Made by a program: the position numbers and the translations under genes. The notes under the pieces are model-generated. The model saw only the letters and a list, made by a program, of their open reading frames with translations. It searched no databases and had not been told where the DNA came from. From Fibrobacterota bacterium (GTDB lineage Bacteria > Fibrobacterota > Chitinivibrionia > Chitinivibrionales > Chitinispirillaceae), in assembly GCA_003164335.1 (NCBI GenBank), contig PLTF01000010.1, positions 37,049 to 101,048 on the forward strand: a DNA stretch of 64,000 nt, written 5' to 3'. Shown one piece after another: positions 35,421 through 45,805 of the stretch; within the stretch, counting starts at the first letter, position 1, and the number at the start of each line of letters is the position of its first letter.

Positions 35421-37958
35421 ATGCTCATGACAACGCATTGGTGGATTCCGGCCCTGTGCGGCAGCGCAGCACTGCTCGGGTTTCTTGTCCGCAGATTTCA
35501 TCGTTTTGCAAAAAGGCTCCGGCATGAGCTTGCGGAGATGCGTGCCATCGAATCCTTCCAGCATACGCTCCTGGACAACCTCACCGCCGGGGTGGTGGTG
35601 ATCGACGCGCATACCCGTATCATAGAAAGGGTAAACCACGCAGTCGTCGCCATGTTCGGCGCCCCCCCCGAGCGGATCATCGGGAACCGGTGCCATGAGT
35701 TTCTCTGCCCGTGGCCCGAAGGGAAGTGCCCGGTCCTTGATTTCGGAAAGGATATCGACCATGCGGCGTGCTCCCTGCTGCGCGCCGACGGCGGCAGCCT
35801 TCCCATCCAGAAATCGGTCAAGCGGGTCAGGATAGGCGGCCAGGAGAAGCTGATTGAAAATTTTGTCGATTACAGCCAGCAGCAAAGGGCCGAGGAGGAG
35901 ATGTGCCGCTATGCCGGTGAAGTCACCCGTGAGCGGGAAAACCTGCAACTGATCTTCGACTCGGTCCAGATAGGGCTCCTTCTCATCGACCGGGACTATA
36001 TCATCAGGAAGGTCAACTCCGGATTTGCCGCCATGACCGACCGGCCGGCCGCCGATTATATCGACCATCGCCTCGGCGAGGGAATCTCCTGCGCCTATCT
36101 CAGCCTCACCGGTAAACCGTGCGGGGAAACGCCGTACTGCGGCGAGTGCTCTATACAGAATCTTATCGAACGGGTCCTGAAGGAAAATGTCAATGTACGG
36201 GATATCGAAACCAACAAGGTAATTCTGGTGCAGGGCAAGCATAAATCGATATGGCTCTCGATCAACGGTTCGCCGCTCATTCTCAACGGCGGGATCCACG
36301 CGCTGCTTGCTTTTGTGGACAGCACTGCGCGAAAGCACCTTGAAGACAGCCTCAACCATGCAAAAAATATCGCCGAAGAGGCCGACCGCGCAAAAAGTGA
36401 ATTCCTTGCCAACATGAGCCACGAAATCCGGACGCCGATGACCGCCCTGCTCGGGCTTACCGGGCTTCTTCTCGAAACGCCCCTAAACGGCGAACAGCGG
36501 CGGTACCTCGAAATACTGCGCGGGAGCGGCGAATCGCTCCTTAAAATTCTCAACGATATCCTTGACTATTCAAAAATATGCGCCGACCGGCTCGCTCTTG
36601 AGACGGTCGATTTTGACCTGCGCGAGACCATGGGCAGCGTGGTCGAGATGCTCCGGGTCACCGCGGCGGCAAAAGGCGTCGGTGTCACGTGCACGGTATC
36701 GCCCGAGGTCCCGGAATTCGTCGCGGGCGATCCGTTGCGGCTTCGTCAAATACTCATGAACCTCGGCGGGAATGCGGTGAAATTTACCCAGTACGGCGAA
36801 ATTCGTCTCAGCGCCGGGATAATTGAAAAAGACGACCAGCACATCATGATGGGCTTTGAAGTCGCCGACTCCGGCATCGGCATCCCGGAAGGAAAGCTGA
36901 CAAGCCTGTTCGCTCCCTTTACGCAGGCGGACGGTTCCACGGCAAGGCGCTTTGGCGGCACCGGTCTCGGTCTCGTCATTTCGCGCCGGCTTGCCGAACT
37001 CATGGGCGGAAAAATAGGGGTCGAAAGCCGGGAAGGGATAGGCTCTACCTTCAGGTTTACCGCTGTTTTCGAAATCCGGCAGGCCGCCCTGGCAGACCAG
37101 GAACCGCACCGCAATACTCAAAAAATCGCGTCAACCATCGACGGGAAGGCGCATTTTCAGGGGGCGCGCATCCTGCTCGCCGAGGACACCCTGACCAACC
37201 AGATAATAACCATCAAAATCCTCGAACGGTTCGGGATTGCCGTCAATCTGGTTGAAAACGGAAAAGATGCGCTTGACCGCCTTCGCCGGGAGCGCTACGA
37301 CCTTGTCCTGATGGATTGCCAGATGCCGGAAATGGACGGGCTGGAAGCCTCGCGCCGCATTCGCCAGGGCGAGGCAGGCGAGCAGAGCGCGCAGGTGCCG
37401 ATCATCGCCCTCACCGCCCATGCCTCGAAAACCGACGAAGATCGTTGCCGCGCGGCAGGCATGAACGATTATTGTTCCAAGCCTATCGTGATGGACCTTT
37501 TTACGGCTATGCTTGGGCGGTGGCTGGGCGCCACACCGGCGACCGGAAGATCCGCAATAGATAGTGTCAACAGTTCGGCCGGACCGGAGCCTGCACAGTC
37601 CGGGGAGAAGCCGGAAGCTGCCCTCGCTTTCGATAAGAGCGGATTGCTGGTCAGGCTGGGCGGGGACCGGGCAATGGCAAAGCAGCTGGCGATTGCGTTC
37701 CTCGGCGATATGGTCGAGCAGATACGGTCCTTCAAAGAAACGTCCTCCTCGGACGATGCCGCCGCCTGCGCCCGGCAGGCGCACCGGATCAAGGGTGCCG
37801 CGGCAAATATCGGCTGCGAAGCCCTGCGGGAAACGGCCCTGGCCATGGAACTTGCCGGTAAAAAGGGAGACCTGCAGGGAATCCGCAAAATGGTGCCGCG
37901 GCTCGAGCGCGATTTTTCGCGCGCAAAAGAGATGCTGGAGAAAGAGACATGGGCGTAA
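35421..37958 (+). CDS. Hybrid histidine kinase, PAS-PAS-HisKA-HATPase-REC-HPt, with Cys-rich PAS domains
   Basis: An 845-residue membrane-anchored kinase with one N-terminal segment ([17 protein letters not shown]). PAS1 (~40-150) carries [20 protein letters not shown]2 (~170-310) carries [10 protein letters not shown]. Both Cys sets could bind metal or sense redox. HisKA with His in [10 protein letters not shown] (~335), ATPase with N and G boxes ([20 protein letters not shown]), receiver (~580-695; [20 protein letters not shown]) and HPt with His in [12 protein letters not shown] (~787). A complete phosphorelay in one chain. It begins 11 nt after cheR. Confidence 0.92.
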   Translation: MLMTTHWWIPALCGSAALLGFLVRRFHRFAKRLRHELAEMRAIESFQHTLLDNLTAGVVVIDAHTRIIERVNHAVVAMFGAPPERIIGNRCHEFLCPWPEGKCPVLDFGKDIDHAACSLLRADGGSLPIQKSVKRVRIGGQEKLIENFVDYSQQQRAEEEMCRYAGEVTRERENLQLIFDSVQIGLLLIDRDYIIRKVNSGFAAMTDRPAADYIDHRLGEGISCAYLSLTGKPCGETPYCGECSIQNLIERVLKENVNVRDIETNKVILVQGKHKSIWLSINGSPLILNGGIHALLAFVDSTARKHLEDSLNHAKNIAEEADRAKSEFLANMSHEIRTPMTALLGLTGLLLETPLNGEQRRYLEILRGSGESLLKILNDILDYSKICADRLALETVDFDLRETMGSVVEMLRVTAAAKGVGVTCTVSPEVPEFVAGDPLRLRQILMNLGGNAVKFTQYGEIRLSAGIIEKDDQHIMMGFEVADSGIGIPEGKLTSLFAPFTQADGSTARRFGGTGLGLVISRRLAELMGGKIGVESREGIGSTFRFTAVFEIRQAALADQEPHRNTQKIASTIDGKAHFQGARILLAEDTLTNQIITIKILERFGIAVNLVENGKDALDRLRRERYDLVLMDCQMPEMDGLEASRRIRQGEAGEQSAQVPIIALTAHASKTDEDRCRAAGMNDYCSKPIVMDLFTAMLGRWLGATPATGRSAIDSVNSSAGPEPAQSGEKPEAALAFDKSGLLVRLGGDRAMAKQLAIAFLGDMVEQIRSFKETSSSDDAAACARQAHRIKGAAANIGCEALRETALAMELAGKKGDLQGIRKMVPRLERDFSRAKEMLEKETWA

Positions 37959-37986
37959 TTAAATGATATAATCGGTATCATTTAAT
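37944..37986 (+). promoter_or_regulatory. Extended -10 promoter overlapped by an 11-bp palindrome
   Basis: ATTAAATGATA (37958-37968) and TATCATTTAAT (37976-37986) are exact inverted repeats with a 7-bp spacer. The left arm contains TGATATAAT, a consensus extended -10 (37964-37972), and GAGACA lies 17 bp upstream of the TATAAT. A regulator binding the dyad would block this promoter, which faces the 1510-residue kinase gene. There is no T-tract as for a terminator. Confidence 0.55.
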
Positions 37987-38123
37987 AGATCGGATGCTGT
38001 TTTAGCCTATCAGCCTGTTTTGAATGCAGAGCAGCGCGATCTTGCAATAAAGAAAAGTCGTTTTCCGGGTTTTTTTTCGAAAGGTGAATACTATCTGATT
38101 TCAGAGCCGTTGCCGGAGACCGG

Positions 38124-41100
38124 ATGATGTTTAAAAATCAAAAATTGAGGAGAACCCAACTCCCGGCCTTTGGCATTGCCCTGGGCTTTTTGATTGCCGG
38201 AGCGTTATTTACCTGGTGGTCGGTGGCGCAGGCCAACCGCGATATTCGCGCCGATCTTAAGCTCCAGGCGCAGCTCGTAGCTCAAGCGGTAAACATTGAC
38301 CACATCAAGAATCTTGCCGGCTCGGATGCCGACTTGACCAATCCGGAGTATCTGCGGCTTAAATCACAGCTCGCCGCCTTTCGTTTTGCCAACCCGCAAT
38401 ACCGTGACATCTATCTGCTTGGTCGACGGCAGACAACCGGAACCCTGTTTTTTTTCATGAACAGCGATTCAACAGGCTCACGATATTATGCCTCGCCCGG
38501 ACAGGCATATACGGCGGATACGGAAAAATGCCGGTGCGTTTTCTGCACCAATGTCGGTATTACCGACGGACCGGCCACGGACCTCAGGGGCACCTGGATT
38601 TCGGCAATGGAACCCCTGATAGACCGGCAGATGGCCACGTACGGCCTCGCTACTCCCCGGGATGCCAGGGATATGGTGCGCAAGTGCGTGGATTTCTATC
38701 GAAAAAAAGGCCGCGAGATTTTTTTGAAAGAAATCAATAATCCGCAGGGTGAATTCTGCAAGGGAGACCTCTACGCCTGTGTCTATGATAGCGGCATGAC
38801 CCTTCTGGCTCACCCGGCGCGACCGGAACTGGTAGGCCGCAATTTGCGCAATGCAAAGGATTGGGCGGGTGGGAAATATTTTCGCCGGGAGATCCGGCAG
38901 GTCGCACTCACCAGGGGCAGCGGGTGGGTAGATTATGAATACGTCAATCCGGTTAATCAGCAACTCGAGCCCAAGTCGACCTTTTCCCAGCGGGTCGACG
39001 ACCTGATCATATCCTCAGGTGCTTACAATGGAACCGGGCTCATTCGCGCCGTCCTGGTCCTCGATTTTGACAGTCACTATTGGAGCGGGACGCTTGCGCG
39101 AGCGGCTCTGCTGCCCGTCCTCTTCACCCTGGCGCTTGCGGCAATTCTTTTCATTATGCTCATTTTACTGGAAAAGCGTTCCCGGTTCACAACATCACCG
39201 CCTCGCTGGATGCAACATCTTGAGTCTGCCCTGGCACTCACGGTCGGGCTCGCCGTGACCGTTTTTGCAGCCTGGATGGCGCATTCGGCCGAGACTCGCC
39301 ATCGAATCGATGCTTTTAAACAATTATCGGCAAGCCAGTCTGAACAGATAGCGCGGAAAATTCATGACATAAAGAATATAGAGCTGGAAAGCCTGGCCCG
39401 CTATTACGATGAAAACGGAGCGATCACTTCGGAGGATTTTCAGCGGTTTACATCATTTTTAACGAAGGATCCGACGGTTGCTGCCTGGGAGTGGATACCG
39501 GCTGTGCCTGCCGGAGACCGGGACCGTTTCGAAGCGTCGGCCCGTGCCGCAGGGCTTCCGGATTACGCCATCTGGCAAATGGATGCGCAGGGAAAGCGGA
39601 CCTCGCTCCCGGAACGCCCGGTATATTATCCCGTTTTCAGGGTGGCCCCCCTGGTTGGGAACGAAAAGGCATTGGGTTATGATCTTGGCTCGGAACCATT
39701 GCGACGCGCGGCCCTCGAAGAATCGATGCGGACCGGCCTTATTGCCGGCACGAATCCACTAAACCTGGTGCAGGAAGCAGGGAGCCAGAAAGGAATGCTC
39801 ATTTTCAGGCCGGTTTTCAGCCGTGACAAACCGGAACACCTGCGCGGTTTCGCGGTGGCGGCATTAAAAATGGGAACATTTCTTCTAAATGGATCTCCCG
39901 ACAAATCGGCGCTCATGGAGCTGTCTCTCCTTGATAAAAACAAGGAGCCTGAACTGCTGGCTGAAACCTGGGGTGCCGACAGCCCTCCCGCTTCCACTCT
40001 CTCGTCAATGCGTCCGATTTTTGCCTTTGGGAAAGTATACGCCATTAAAACCTATGCAAGTCCTGAGTTCCTGCGGATGCATCCAAGACGGGCCCTCGGG
40101 TTCGTTCTTCTTATGGGCTTATTGCTTACCGCCATGCTGCTGGTAACCTTTCGTAGTATCCGCCGTCGGCGGGAAGAGCTGGAGCGGCAGGTCGCTGAAC
40201 GGACCGCCGAGTTGCTTGAAAGCGAAGCATTGCAGCGTATTTTGCTCGAAAACCTGCCCGCCGGAGTTATTATCGTTGATCCGGTGACTCGGATCATTGA
40301 GAGGGCCAACGCCCATGTAGGACTTCTCTTTGGAGCCCCTGTTTCGCATCTCATTGGAAAGGTTTGTCACGCGTTGATATGTCCCGCAAACCAATCTTCG
40401 TGCCCGGTATGCGACCTGGGGCAAACGGTAGACAAGTCCGATCGCCAGATGCTGCGGGTGGACGGCAGCCGCCTTGCCGTTTTAAAAACGGTGACAAAGG
40501 TAAAATTCAGCGGTAAGGATAAATTAATTGAATGCTTCGTCGATGTTTCCGATCGCAAACTGGCCGAAAACAAGCTCATTGAGGCGAACCTCGCGCTGGA
40601 AAAAACAACCTCTCAGGCACAAAGCCTGGCACTTCAGGCGCAAAGTGCCACCATTGCAAAGAGTGAATTCCTTGCCAATATGAGTCACGAAATTCGCACG
40701 CCCATGAACGGCGTCATCGGCATGACCGGGCTTTTGCTCGATACCAATCTGGACCCGAAGCAGCGACGCTTCGCAACGATGGCGCTCAGCAGCGCGGAAT
40801 CCCTCCTGGCACTGCTCAATGATATACTGGACTATTCAAAAATTGAAGCGAAAAAGCTTGAGCTTGAGATAATAAATTTCGACCTGCGTGCCCTGCTCGA
40901 CGATGTCGCTTCCATGCTTTCGGTGCGCGCCCAGGAAAAGGGTCTCGAATTAATCTGTTCGGCCGCGCCCGATGTGCCCGCCCTCCTGTGCGGCGATCCG
41001 GTCCGGCTGCGACAGATAGTGGTCAATATTGCGGGCAATGCCATAAAATTTACGGCAAAAGGTGAAATTGCCATTAAGGTAACCCTGCAGGAGGAAACAG

Positions 41101-42656
41101 GCAACGAGATCGTTGTTCGTTTTTCGATTAAGGATACCGGCATTGGAATTCCTCTGGAAAGGCAGAACATTCTATTTAAGGAGTTCACGCAGGTTGACGC
41201 CTCCGTTACGCGTAAATATGGCGGAACCGGCCTCGGCCTCGCTATTTCAAAACAGCTGACTGAATTGATGGGCGGTGAGATCGGCGTCAATAGCGAAGAT
41301 GGCCGGGGTGCGGAGTTCTGGTTCACTGCCCGTTTTACCAAACAGGCTGAAGCGGCCGCTCCGGTCGTTATTCCGGCAGATCTTACCGGGCTCCCGATTC
41401 TCGTGGTGGATGACAACGCCACGAACCGCGAAGTACTCCTTGCGCAGCTTAAGTCCTGGGGTATCAGTGCGGAAGCGGCGGAAAATGGTCCTGCAGCCCT
41501 TTTACAATTGTATCATGCGCACAGCGAGGGGAACCCTTTTATCGGAGCGGTTCTGGACATGCAGATGCCCGGGATGAGCGGCGTAATGCTGGCCAGGACT
41601 ATAAAGGAGGATGATACGCTTCGGGATATTCGATTGATCTTCATGACCTCCCTGGCCGATACGGATGATTCAAAACACCTGCAGGAAATCGGATTTGATG
41701 CCTGCCTGACCAAACCCGTGAAGCAATCGGACCTCTATAATTGCCTGCTGACGGCGTTTGAGGGAAGCGCATCGCCGCAAGCCGTTGAAAACCCGCGCAC
41801 CGGCAATGCTATCCCGGAATTTAATCGGAATTCATTTCGCATTTTACTTGCCGAAGATAATCCTGTTAACCAGCAGGTTGCACTGAGCCTGCTCGACAAG
41901 CTGGGCCTGACTGCGGACCCGGTATCGAACGGTGCTGAAGCACTAACCGCTCTCAATGCCGTATCGTATGACCTTGTGTTCATGGATGTACAAATGCCGC
42001 ACATGGATGGGTACGAGGCAACGCAGTACATTCGTAATCCACTATCTGAGGTACCCAATCACGAGGTCCCCATAATTGCCATGACCGCCAACGCCATGCA
42101 GGGTGACCGGGAGAAATGCCTGGACGCCGGAATGAGTGATTATATTTCCAAGCCGCTCAGCTATAAAGCACTATCGGCCGTGCTTAAGAAGTTCCTGGTG
42201 CCCGGCAATCCCGAAAAGATTTCCGACGAGGCGAATATGGCCAAACCGGAATCGGTTTGCGTTTTTGATTATTCGGGAATGATGGAACGACTCGATGGAA
42301 ACATCGGCCTGGCTGAAAAGATCGTCGAAACCTTCATTGAAGATATACCGAAGCAACTAGGTGCCTTGAAGCTGGAATTGCAAAAGGGTAATGCGAGGAG
42401 TGTTGAGATCCTCTCACACGGCATGAAGGGTGCCGGTTTAAATGCAGGCGTCCAGCAATTCCGCATAATTGCCGCAACCATTGAAGAAGCCGGGAAAAAG
42501 GGTGATTTGTCCGCCATTGTACCTCTCCTCACCGAGTTGGAGAGGCAATTCGCCCTGGCAACTTTAGAAATCAAGAAAGCATTACCCACCCTATCTCTCA
42601 ATGATGAATTGCCTGGTAATTGCCGGGAAAGAGTTGTAAATGAGCAGGAAATATAG
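38124..42656 (+). CDS. Giant hybrid histidine kinase, Cache-CHASE-PAS-HisKA-HATPase-REC-REC-HPt
   Basis: A 1510-residue kinase with four membrane segments (~15-33, ~327-350, ~365-390, ~655-675) enclosing two extracytoplasmic sensors: a Cache-like domain (~35-320) with a Cys cluster CRCVFC near 136, and a CHASE domain (~395-645; YYPVFRVAP, GYDLGSEP). A PAS domain (~700-810) has CHALICPANQSSCPVCD, the same motif as the upstream kinase. Then HisKA ([10 protein letters not shown]), ATPase (~960-1075), two receivers (~1090-1210 and ~1238-1355; LLAEDNPVNQQ) and an HPt with His in SHGMKGAGLN (~1431). The complete relay implies a separate downstream regulator. Confidence 0.92.
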   Translation: MMFKNQKLRRTQLPAFGIALGFLIAGALFTWWSVAQANRDIRADLKLQAQLVAQAVNIDHIKNLAGSDADLTNPEYLRLKSQLAAFRFANPQYRDIYLLGRRQTTGTLFFFMNSDSTGSRYYASPGQAYTADTEKCRCVFCTNVGITDGPATDLRGTWISAMEPLIDRQMATYGLATPRDARDMVRKCVDFYRKKGREIFLKEINNPQGEFCKGDLYACVYDSGMTLLAHPARPELVGRNLRNAKDWAGGKYFRREIRQVALTRGSGWVDYEYVNPVNQQLEPKSTFSQRVDDLIISSGAYNGTGLIRAVLVLDFDSHYWSGTLARAALLPVLFTLALAAILFIMLILLEKRSRFTTSPPRWMQHLESALALTVGLAVTVFAAWMAHSAETRHRIDAFKQLSASQSEQIARKIHDIKNIELESLARYYDENGAITSEDFQRFTSFLTKDPTVAAWEWIPAVPAGDRDRFEASARAAGLPDYAIWQMDAQGKRTSLPERPVYYPVFRVAPLVGNEKALGYDLGSEPLRRAALEESMRTGLIAGTNPLNLVQEAGSQKGMLIFRPVFSRDKPEHLRGFAVAALKMGTFLLNGSPDKSALMELSLLDKNKEPELLAETWGADSPPASTLSSMRPIFAFGKVYAIKTYASPEFLRMHPRRALGFVLLMGLLLTAMLLVTFRSIRRRREELERQVAERTAELLESEALQRILLENLPAGVIIVDPVTRIIERANAHVGLLFGAPVSHLIGKVCHALICPANQSSCPVCDLGQTVDKSDRQMLRVDGSRLAVLKTVTKVKFSGKDKLIECFVDVSDRKLAENKLIEANLALEKTTSQAQSLALQAQSATIAKSEFLANMSHEIRTPMNGVIGMTGLLLDTNLDPKQRRFATMALSSAESLLALLNDILDYSKIEAKKLELEIINFDLRALLDDVASMLSVRAQEKGLELICSAAPDVPALLCGDPVRLRQIVVNIAGNAIKFTAKGEIAIKVTLQEETGNEIVVRFSIKDTGIGIPLERQNILFKEFTQVDASVTRKYGGTGLGLAISKQLTELMGGEIGVNSEDGRGAEFWFTARFTKQAEAAAPVVIPADLTGLPILVVDDNATNREVLLAQLKSWGISAEAAENGPAALLQLYHAHSEGNPFIGAVLDMQMPGMSGVMLARTIKEDDTLRDIRLIFMTSLADTDDSKHLQEIGFDACLTKPVKQSDLYNCLLTAFEGSASPQAVENPRTGNAIPEFNRNSFRILLAEDNPVNQQVALSLLDKLGLTADPVSNGAEALTALNAVSYDLVFMDVQMPHMDGYEATQYIRNPLSEVPNHEVPIIAMTANAMQGDREKCLDAGMSDYISKPLSYKALSAVLKKFLVPGNPEKISDEANMAKPESVCVFDYSGMMERLDGNIGLAEKIVETFIEDIPKQLGALKLELQKGNARSVEILSHGMKGAGLNAGVQQFRIIAATIEEAGKKGDLSAIVPLLTELERQFALATLEIKKALPTLSLNDELPGNCRERVVNEQEI

Positions 42657-42723
42657 GAAAATTAGAAGAGAAAACTGAAAAGAGCCTTTCATGGAACCAT
42701 GCACCCGGACGGAGGATTGATTT

Positions 42724-43131
42724 ATGGCGCTTATCGAATGGACCCCGGCGCTTTCAGTCGGCGTAGCCGAACTGGACGGCCAGCACAGGAAGCTCATCGA
42801 TATCATCAACCGCTTCAACGATGCAATGAAATCGGGAAAGGGCAGCGTTGCGCTCTCCGGTGCGCTCAAGGAAGTAGCGGATTACACCATCTATCATTTC
42901 GGGTACGAAGAAAAAAAGCTTGTGGAAATCGGCTATGCCGGACTGCTGAAGCAGAAGACCGAACATAAACTATTCGCGGATAAACTGCATAATCTGCAGA
43001 AGGACCTGGATGCTAAAAAGGTCATGCTTTCCATAGAATTCATGGACTTCCTGAAGAAATGGCTGACTTCGCATATTGCGGTGAATGATAAGCAGTACAT
43101 GGCTGCCTTCAATGCAAAAGGGATCCATTAG
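42724..43131 (+). CDS. Bacteriohemerythrin 3, one iron ligand changed
   Basis: A 135-residue hemerythrin related to copies 1 and 2. Ligands in DGQHRKL, HFGYEE and HIAVND are kept, but the HxxxH motif reads QKTEH, so the first His is Gln. This could alter or prevent a normal di-iron site. Start ATG 42724 has GGACGGAGG upstream. It is followed 36 nt later by a CheY-like regulator. Confidence 0.9.
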   Translation: MALIEWTPALSVGVAELDGQHRKLIDIINRFNDAMKSGKGSVALSGALKEVADYTIYHFGYEEKKLVEIGYAGLLKQKTEHKLFADKLHNLQKDLDAKKVMLSIEFMDFLKKWLTSHIAVNDKQYMAAFNAKGIH

Positions 43132-43167
43132 CAAAACCGGGAGTTTAAACATTAAAAGAAAGATGCC

Positions 43168-43566
43168 ATGAAAGCACTTATTGTTGAAGACGATATGTCC
43201 TGCACCATAATTCTACACAAGATGCTGCAAAAATATGGAAACTGCACTACTGCGCAAAATGGGAAGCAGGCAATCCGCGCTATTGCGCAGGCGCTGCTGG
43301 ACCAAGACCCTTTCGACCTCATCTGCCTGGACATCATGATGCCGGAGATGGACGGACACGATGCGCTCCGAAAAATACGGGCCGCTGAGGGGGTTGCTTC
43401 CGTTGGGCCGGAAAATGCTTCGAGAATTGTCATGATGACCGCGCTTAACGACATCAAAAATGTGGCCCGGGCCTTCGGGGAGTTCGCGGATGCCTACCTT
43501 GTCAAGCCGATCGACCCGGCAAAACTTGAGACCCTTCTGGCGACCTTTGGGATTGTGCCGGTTTAA
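43168..43566 (+). CDS. CheY-like response regulator
   Basis: A 132-residue single receiver domain with acidic pair VEDD, phospho-Asp in LICLDIMMPEMDG and Lys in YLVKP. No output domain. It may be the diffusible target of the neighbouring kinases with HPt domains or a CheY. It follows hemerythrin 3 closely, so the two are probably cotranscribed. Confidence 0.92.
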   Translation: MKALIVEDDMSCTIILHKMLQKYGNCTTAQNGKQAIRAIAQALLDQDPFDLICLDIMMPEMDGHDALRKIRAAEGVASVGPENASRIVMMTALNDIKNVARAFGEFADAYLVKPIDPAKLETLLATFGIVPV

Positions 43567-43792
43567 AGCTTTTTCTGCATTGTTTATTCTCTGGTGGGGG
43601 AACCGATCTGTTACCGCTATAGAATCTCTATCTGGCCTGAAAAAGCATTGCCCGAGTCGCCATCGAATGACATAATCACCCTATAATAATCATGTTAGCT
43701 CCTGTCGGCTAAACTCCCGTTTATCCCGAACAGGGTTGCCGTCCGGTTTACCCGGCCCATCGGCTACTTTTTCCTATCAAGGAGTTCCATAA

Positions 43793-45715
43793 ATGCCGAC
43801 CAGTCCTGAGGGTCGAGAACATCTTCTCGATCACATCCTTGACAATACCTCTCTGCTTGTCTACGTGTTTGACATTGCCGAGGCCCGCATGGTGTACTCG
43901 AACCGAACCACCTATGAATTCCTCGGCTATTTGGTCGAAGAGGCAGAGGCTATGGGCGCCGATTTTCCGAGACTCATCACTCACCCCGATGACTTCCCGG
44001 CCGTTATCGCGATGCATCGCGAACAGACGGCCGACATGACCGACCGGGAGGTGCGCGAATCGGAATATCGGGTAATGCATCACACGCTCGGCTACCGCTG
44101 GGTCCGGAACCGCCGGAGCGTTTTTGCAAGGGATGCCGAAGGCCGGGTTACGCAGGTGGTTAGTATCATCGACGACATCACTGACCAGAAGGAAATCATG
44201 GACCGGCTCCGCATGAGCGAGCAGCGCTACCGGTCTATAGTTAATAATATCAGCGACAGCGTCATCATTCATGACGCGAAAGGCACCATCCTTGACTGCA
44301 ATGAAGAGGCATGCCGTCAACGCGGCTACTCGCTCGAAGAGATGCTCAGCGCCAACCTCAGCATGATAAACGCCCCGGATTCGGCAGCGTCGATCGAAGG
44401 GAATATACGGGATGTTACCCGTACGGGAAGCAAAATATTCGACGCTGAAGGACTCTGCAAAGATGGAACGCGCATCCCCATAAATGTCAATGTCCGCCTC
44501 ATCTCCGGCGGCGGCGATACCGCCATTTTCCAGGCAGTGGTCCGGGATCTCACCGAACATAACAAAGTCCGGGATTCCCTGGCAAAGATGGAAAAACTCG
44601 AATCGCTCGGTCGCCTTGCGGCAGGGATCGCTCATGAGTTCAATAATCTCTTCGGCGGTATTTTCGGGTTCATCGACCTGGCACGGGAAAAGGCCGGGGA
44701 GCCCGCTGCTGTCAAGCTGTTTCTCGAACGGGCCATTGGTATGATGGACCGGGCAAAATACATGACCCGCTATCTCCTCACTTTTGCAAGGGGCGGAGCG
44801 CCCTCGAAGAAAATCGCCGCTCTGGGGCCGATTATCCTTGATACCGGCCGGGCCGCTCTCGATGGGAAGAATGCGGCATTCCTGGCCGATGTGGCGCCCG
44901 ACCTCCGGCATTGCAACTACGATAAGGACCAGATAGAACAGGTCCTCCGGAATATTCTCGCCAACGCCGCCGAAGCTATGCCGCGCGGCGGAACCGTTTC
45001 CGCTACTGCGACCAACTATATTGCGAAGCAAGGGGAAATCGGCAATCTGGCCGAAGGGAATTATGTGCGGATCGTTATCGCCGATACCGGACCGGGTATT
45101 GATGCCGAATCCCTTACCCGCATTTTCGATCCGTTTTTTACCACGCGTCCGGGCCGCTCCGGCATCGGGCTCACGGTTGCCCTTTCGATAATATCGCACC
45201 ACGGCGGCACAATAGAGGTTACTTCGGAAAAAGGCAGGGGAACCGCCTTCACCATCTACCTCCCGGCTTCCGAGGCGGCGGCTCCTGCGCCAGGAAGGAT
45301 GCCGGTACTTCCGGCAAGGAAGCCGATCAGCATGGGCGGCATTCTTCTGATGGACGATGAGGCGGTCATTCTCGAATCTTTGTCTGCCGGCCTTGGCAAT
45401 TTCGGGTATACGGTCGAATGTGCGAAAGACGGGAAGAAGGCGCTGGAGGTGTTCCGGAAACGGCTCGCTGCGGGCAATCCCTTCGATGCGGCAGTGCTCG
45501 ACCTGCTGGTGCCCGGCGACTTGGACGGCAAGGCGGTCGCCAGTGAGCTGCGAAAACTCAGCCCGGACATGCCGATTATTGCGGCAAGCGGCTACTCCGA
45601 CGACCCGGCGATTACCGATCCGGAAGCGTACGGCTTTTCAGCAAGCGTCTGCAAGCCGTTCAGGATAGCCGAGCTGGTTGGAAAGATTGAAAAGCCGGGA
45701 CGGGTAAAAGCATGA
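43793..45715 (+). CDS. Hybrid histidine kinase, PAS-PAS-HisKA-HATPase-REC
   Basis: A 640-residue soluble kinase without membrane segments. PAS1 (~10-135), PAS2 (~142-260), HisKA-type dimerisation with His in AAGIAHEFNNLFGG (~280), ATPase domain with NAAEAMPRGG and DTGPGID, FFTTRPGRSGIGL, and a C-terminal receiver (~515-635; LLMDDEAV, AVLDLLVPGDLDG, VCKPF). The GIAHEFNN type is shared with the next gene. ATG 43793 has AAGGAG upstream. Confidence 0.92.
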   Translation: MPTSPEGREHLLDHILDNTSLLVYVFDIAEARMVYSNRTTYEFLGYLVEEAEAMGADFPRLITHPDDFPAVIAMHREQTADMTDREVRESEYRVMHHTLGYRWVRNRRSVFARDAEGRVTQVVSIIDDITDQKEIMDRLRMSEQRYRSIVNNISDSVIIHDAKGTILDCNEEACRQRGYSLEEMLSANLSMINAPDSAASIEGNIRDVTRTGSKIFDAEGLCKDGTRIPINVNVRLISGGGDTAIFQAVVRDLTEHNKVRDSLAKMEKLESLGRLAAGIAHEFNNLFGGIFGFIDLAREKAGEPAAVKLFLERAIGMMDRAKYMTRYLLTFARGGAPSKKIAALGPIILDTGRAALDGKNAAFLADVAPDLRHCNYDKDQIEQVLRNILANAAEAMPRGGTVSATATNYIAKQGEIGNLAEGNYVRIVIADTGPGIDAESLTRIFDPFFTTRPGRSGIGLTVALSIISHHGGTIEVTSEKGRGTAFTIYLPASEAAAPAPGRMPVLPARKPISMGGILLMDDEAVILESLSAGLGNFGYTVECAKDGKKALEVFRKRLAAGNPFDAAVLDLLVPGDLDGKAVASELRKLSPDMPIIAASGYSDDPAITDPEAYGFSASVCKPFRIAELVGKIEKPGRVKA

Positions 45716-45805
45716 GCTTATCTTACATTGGCAATCCGGTTGACCGGGTAAATATGCTTCGGTGATGATAACCTGGTACTCCTAAAGTAGTATCCAGGAG
45801 GAAGA

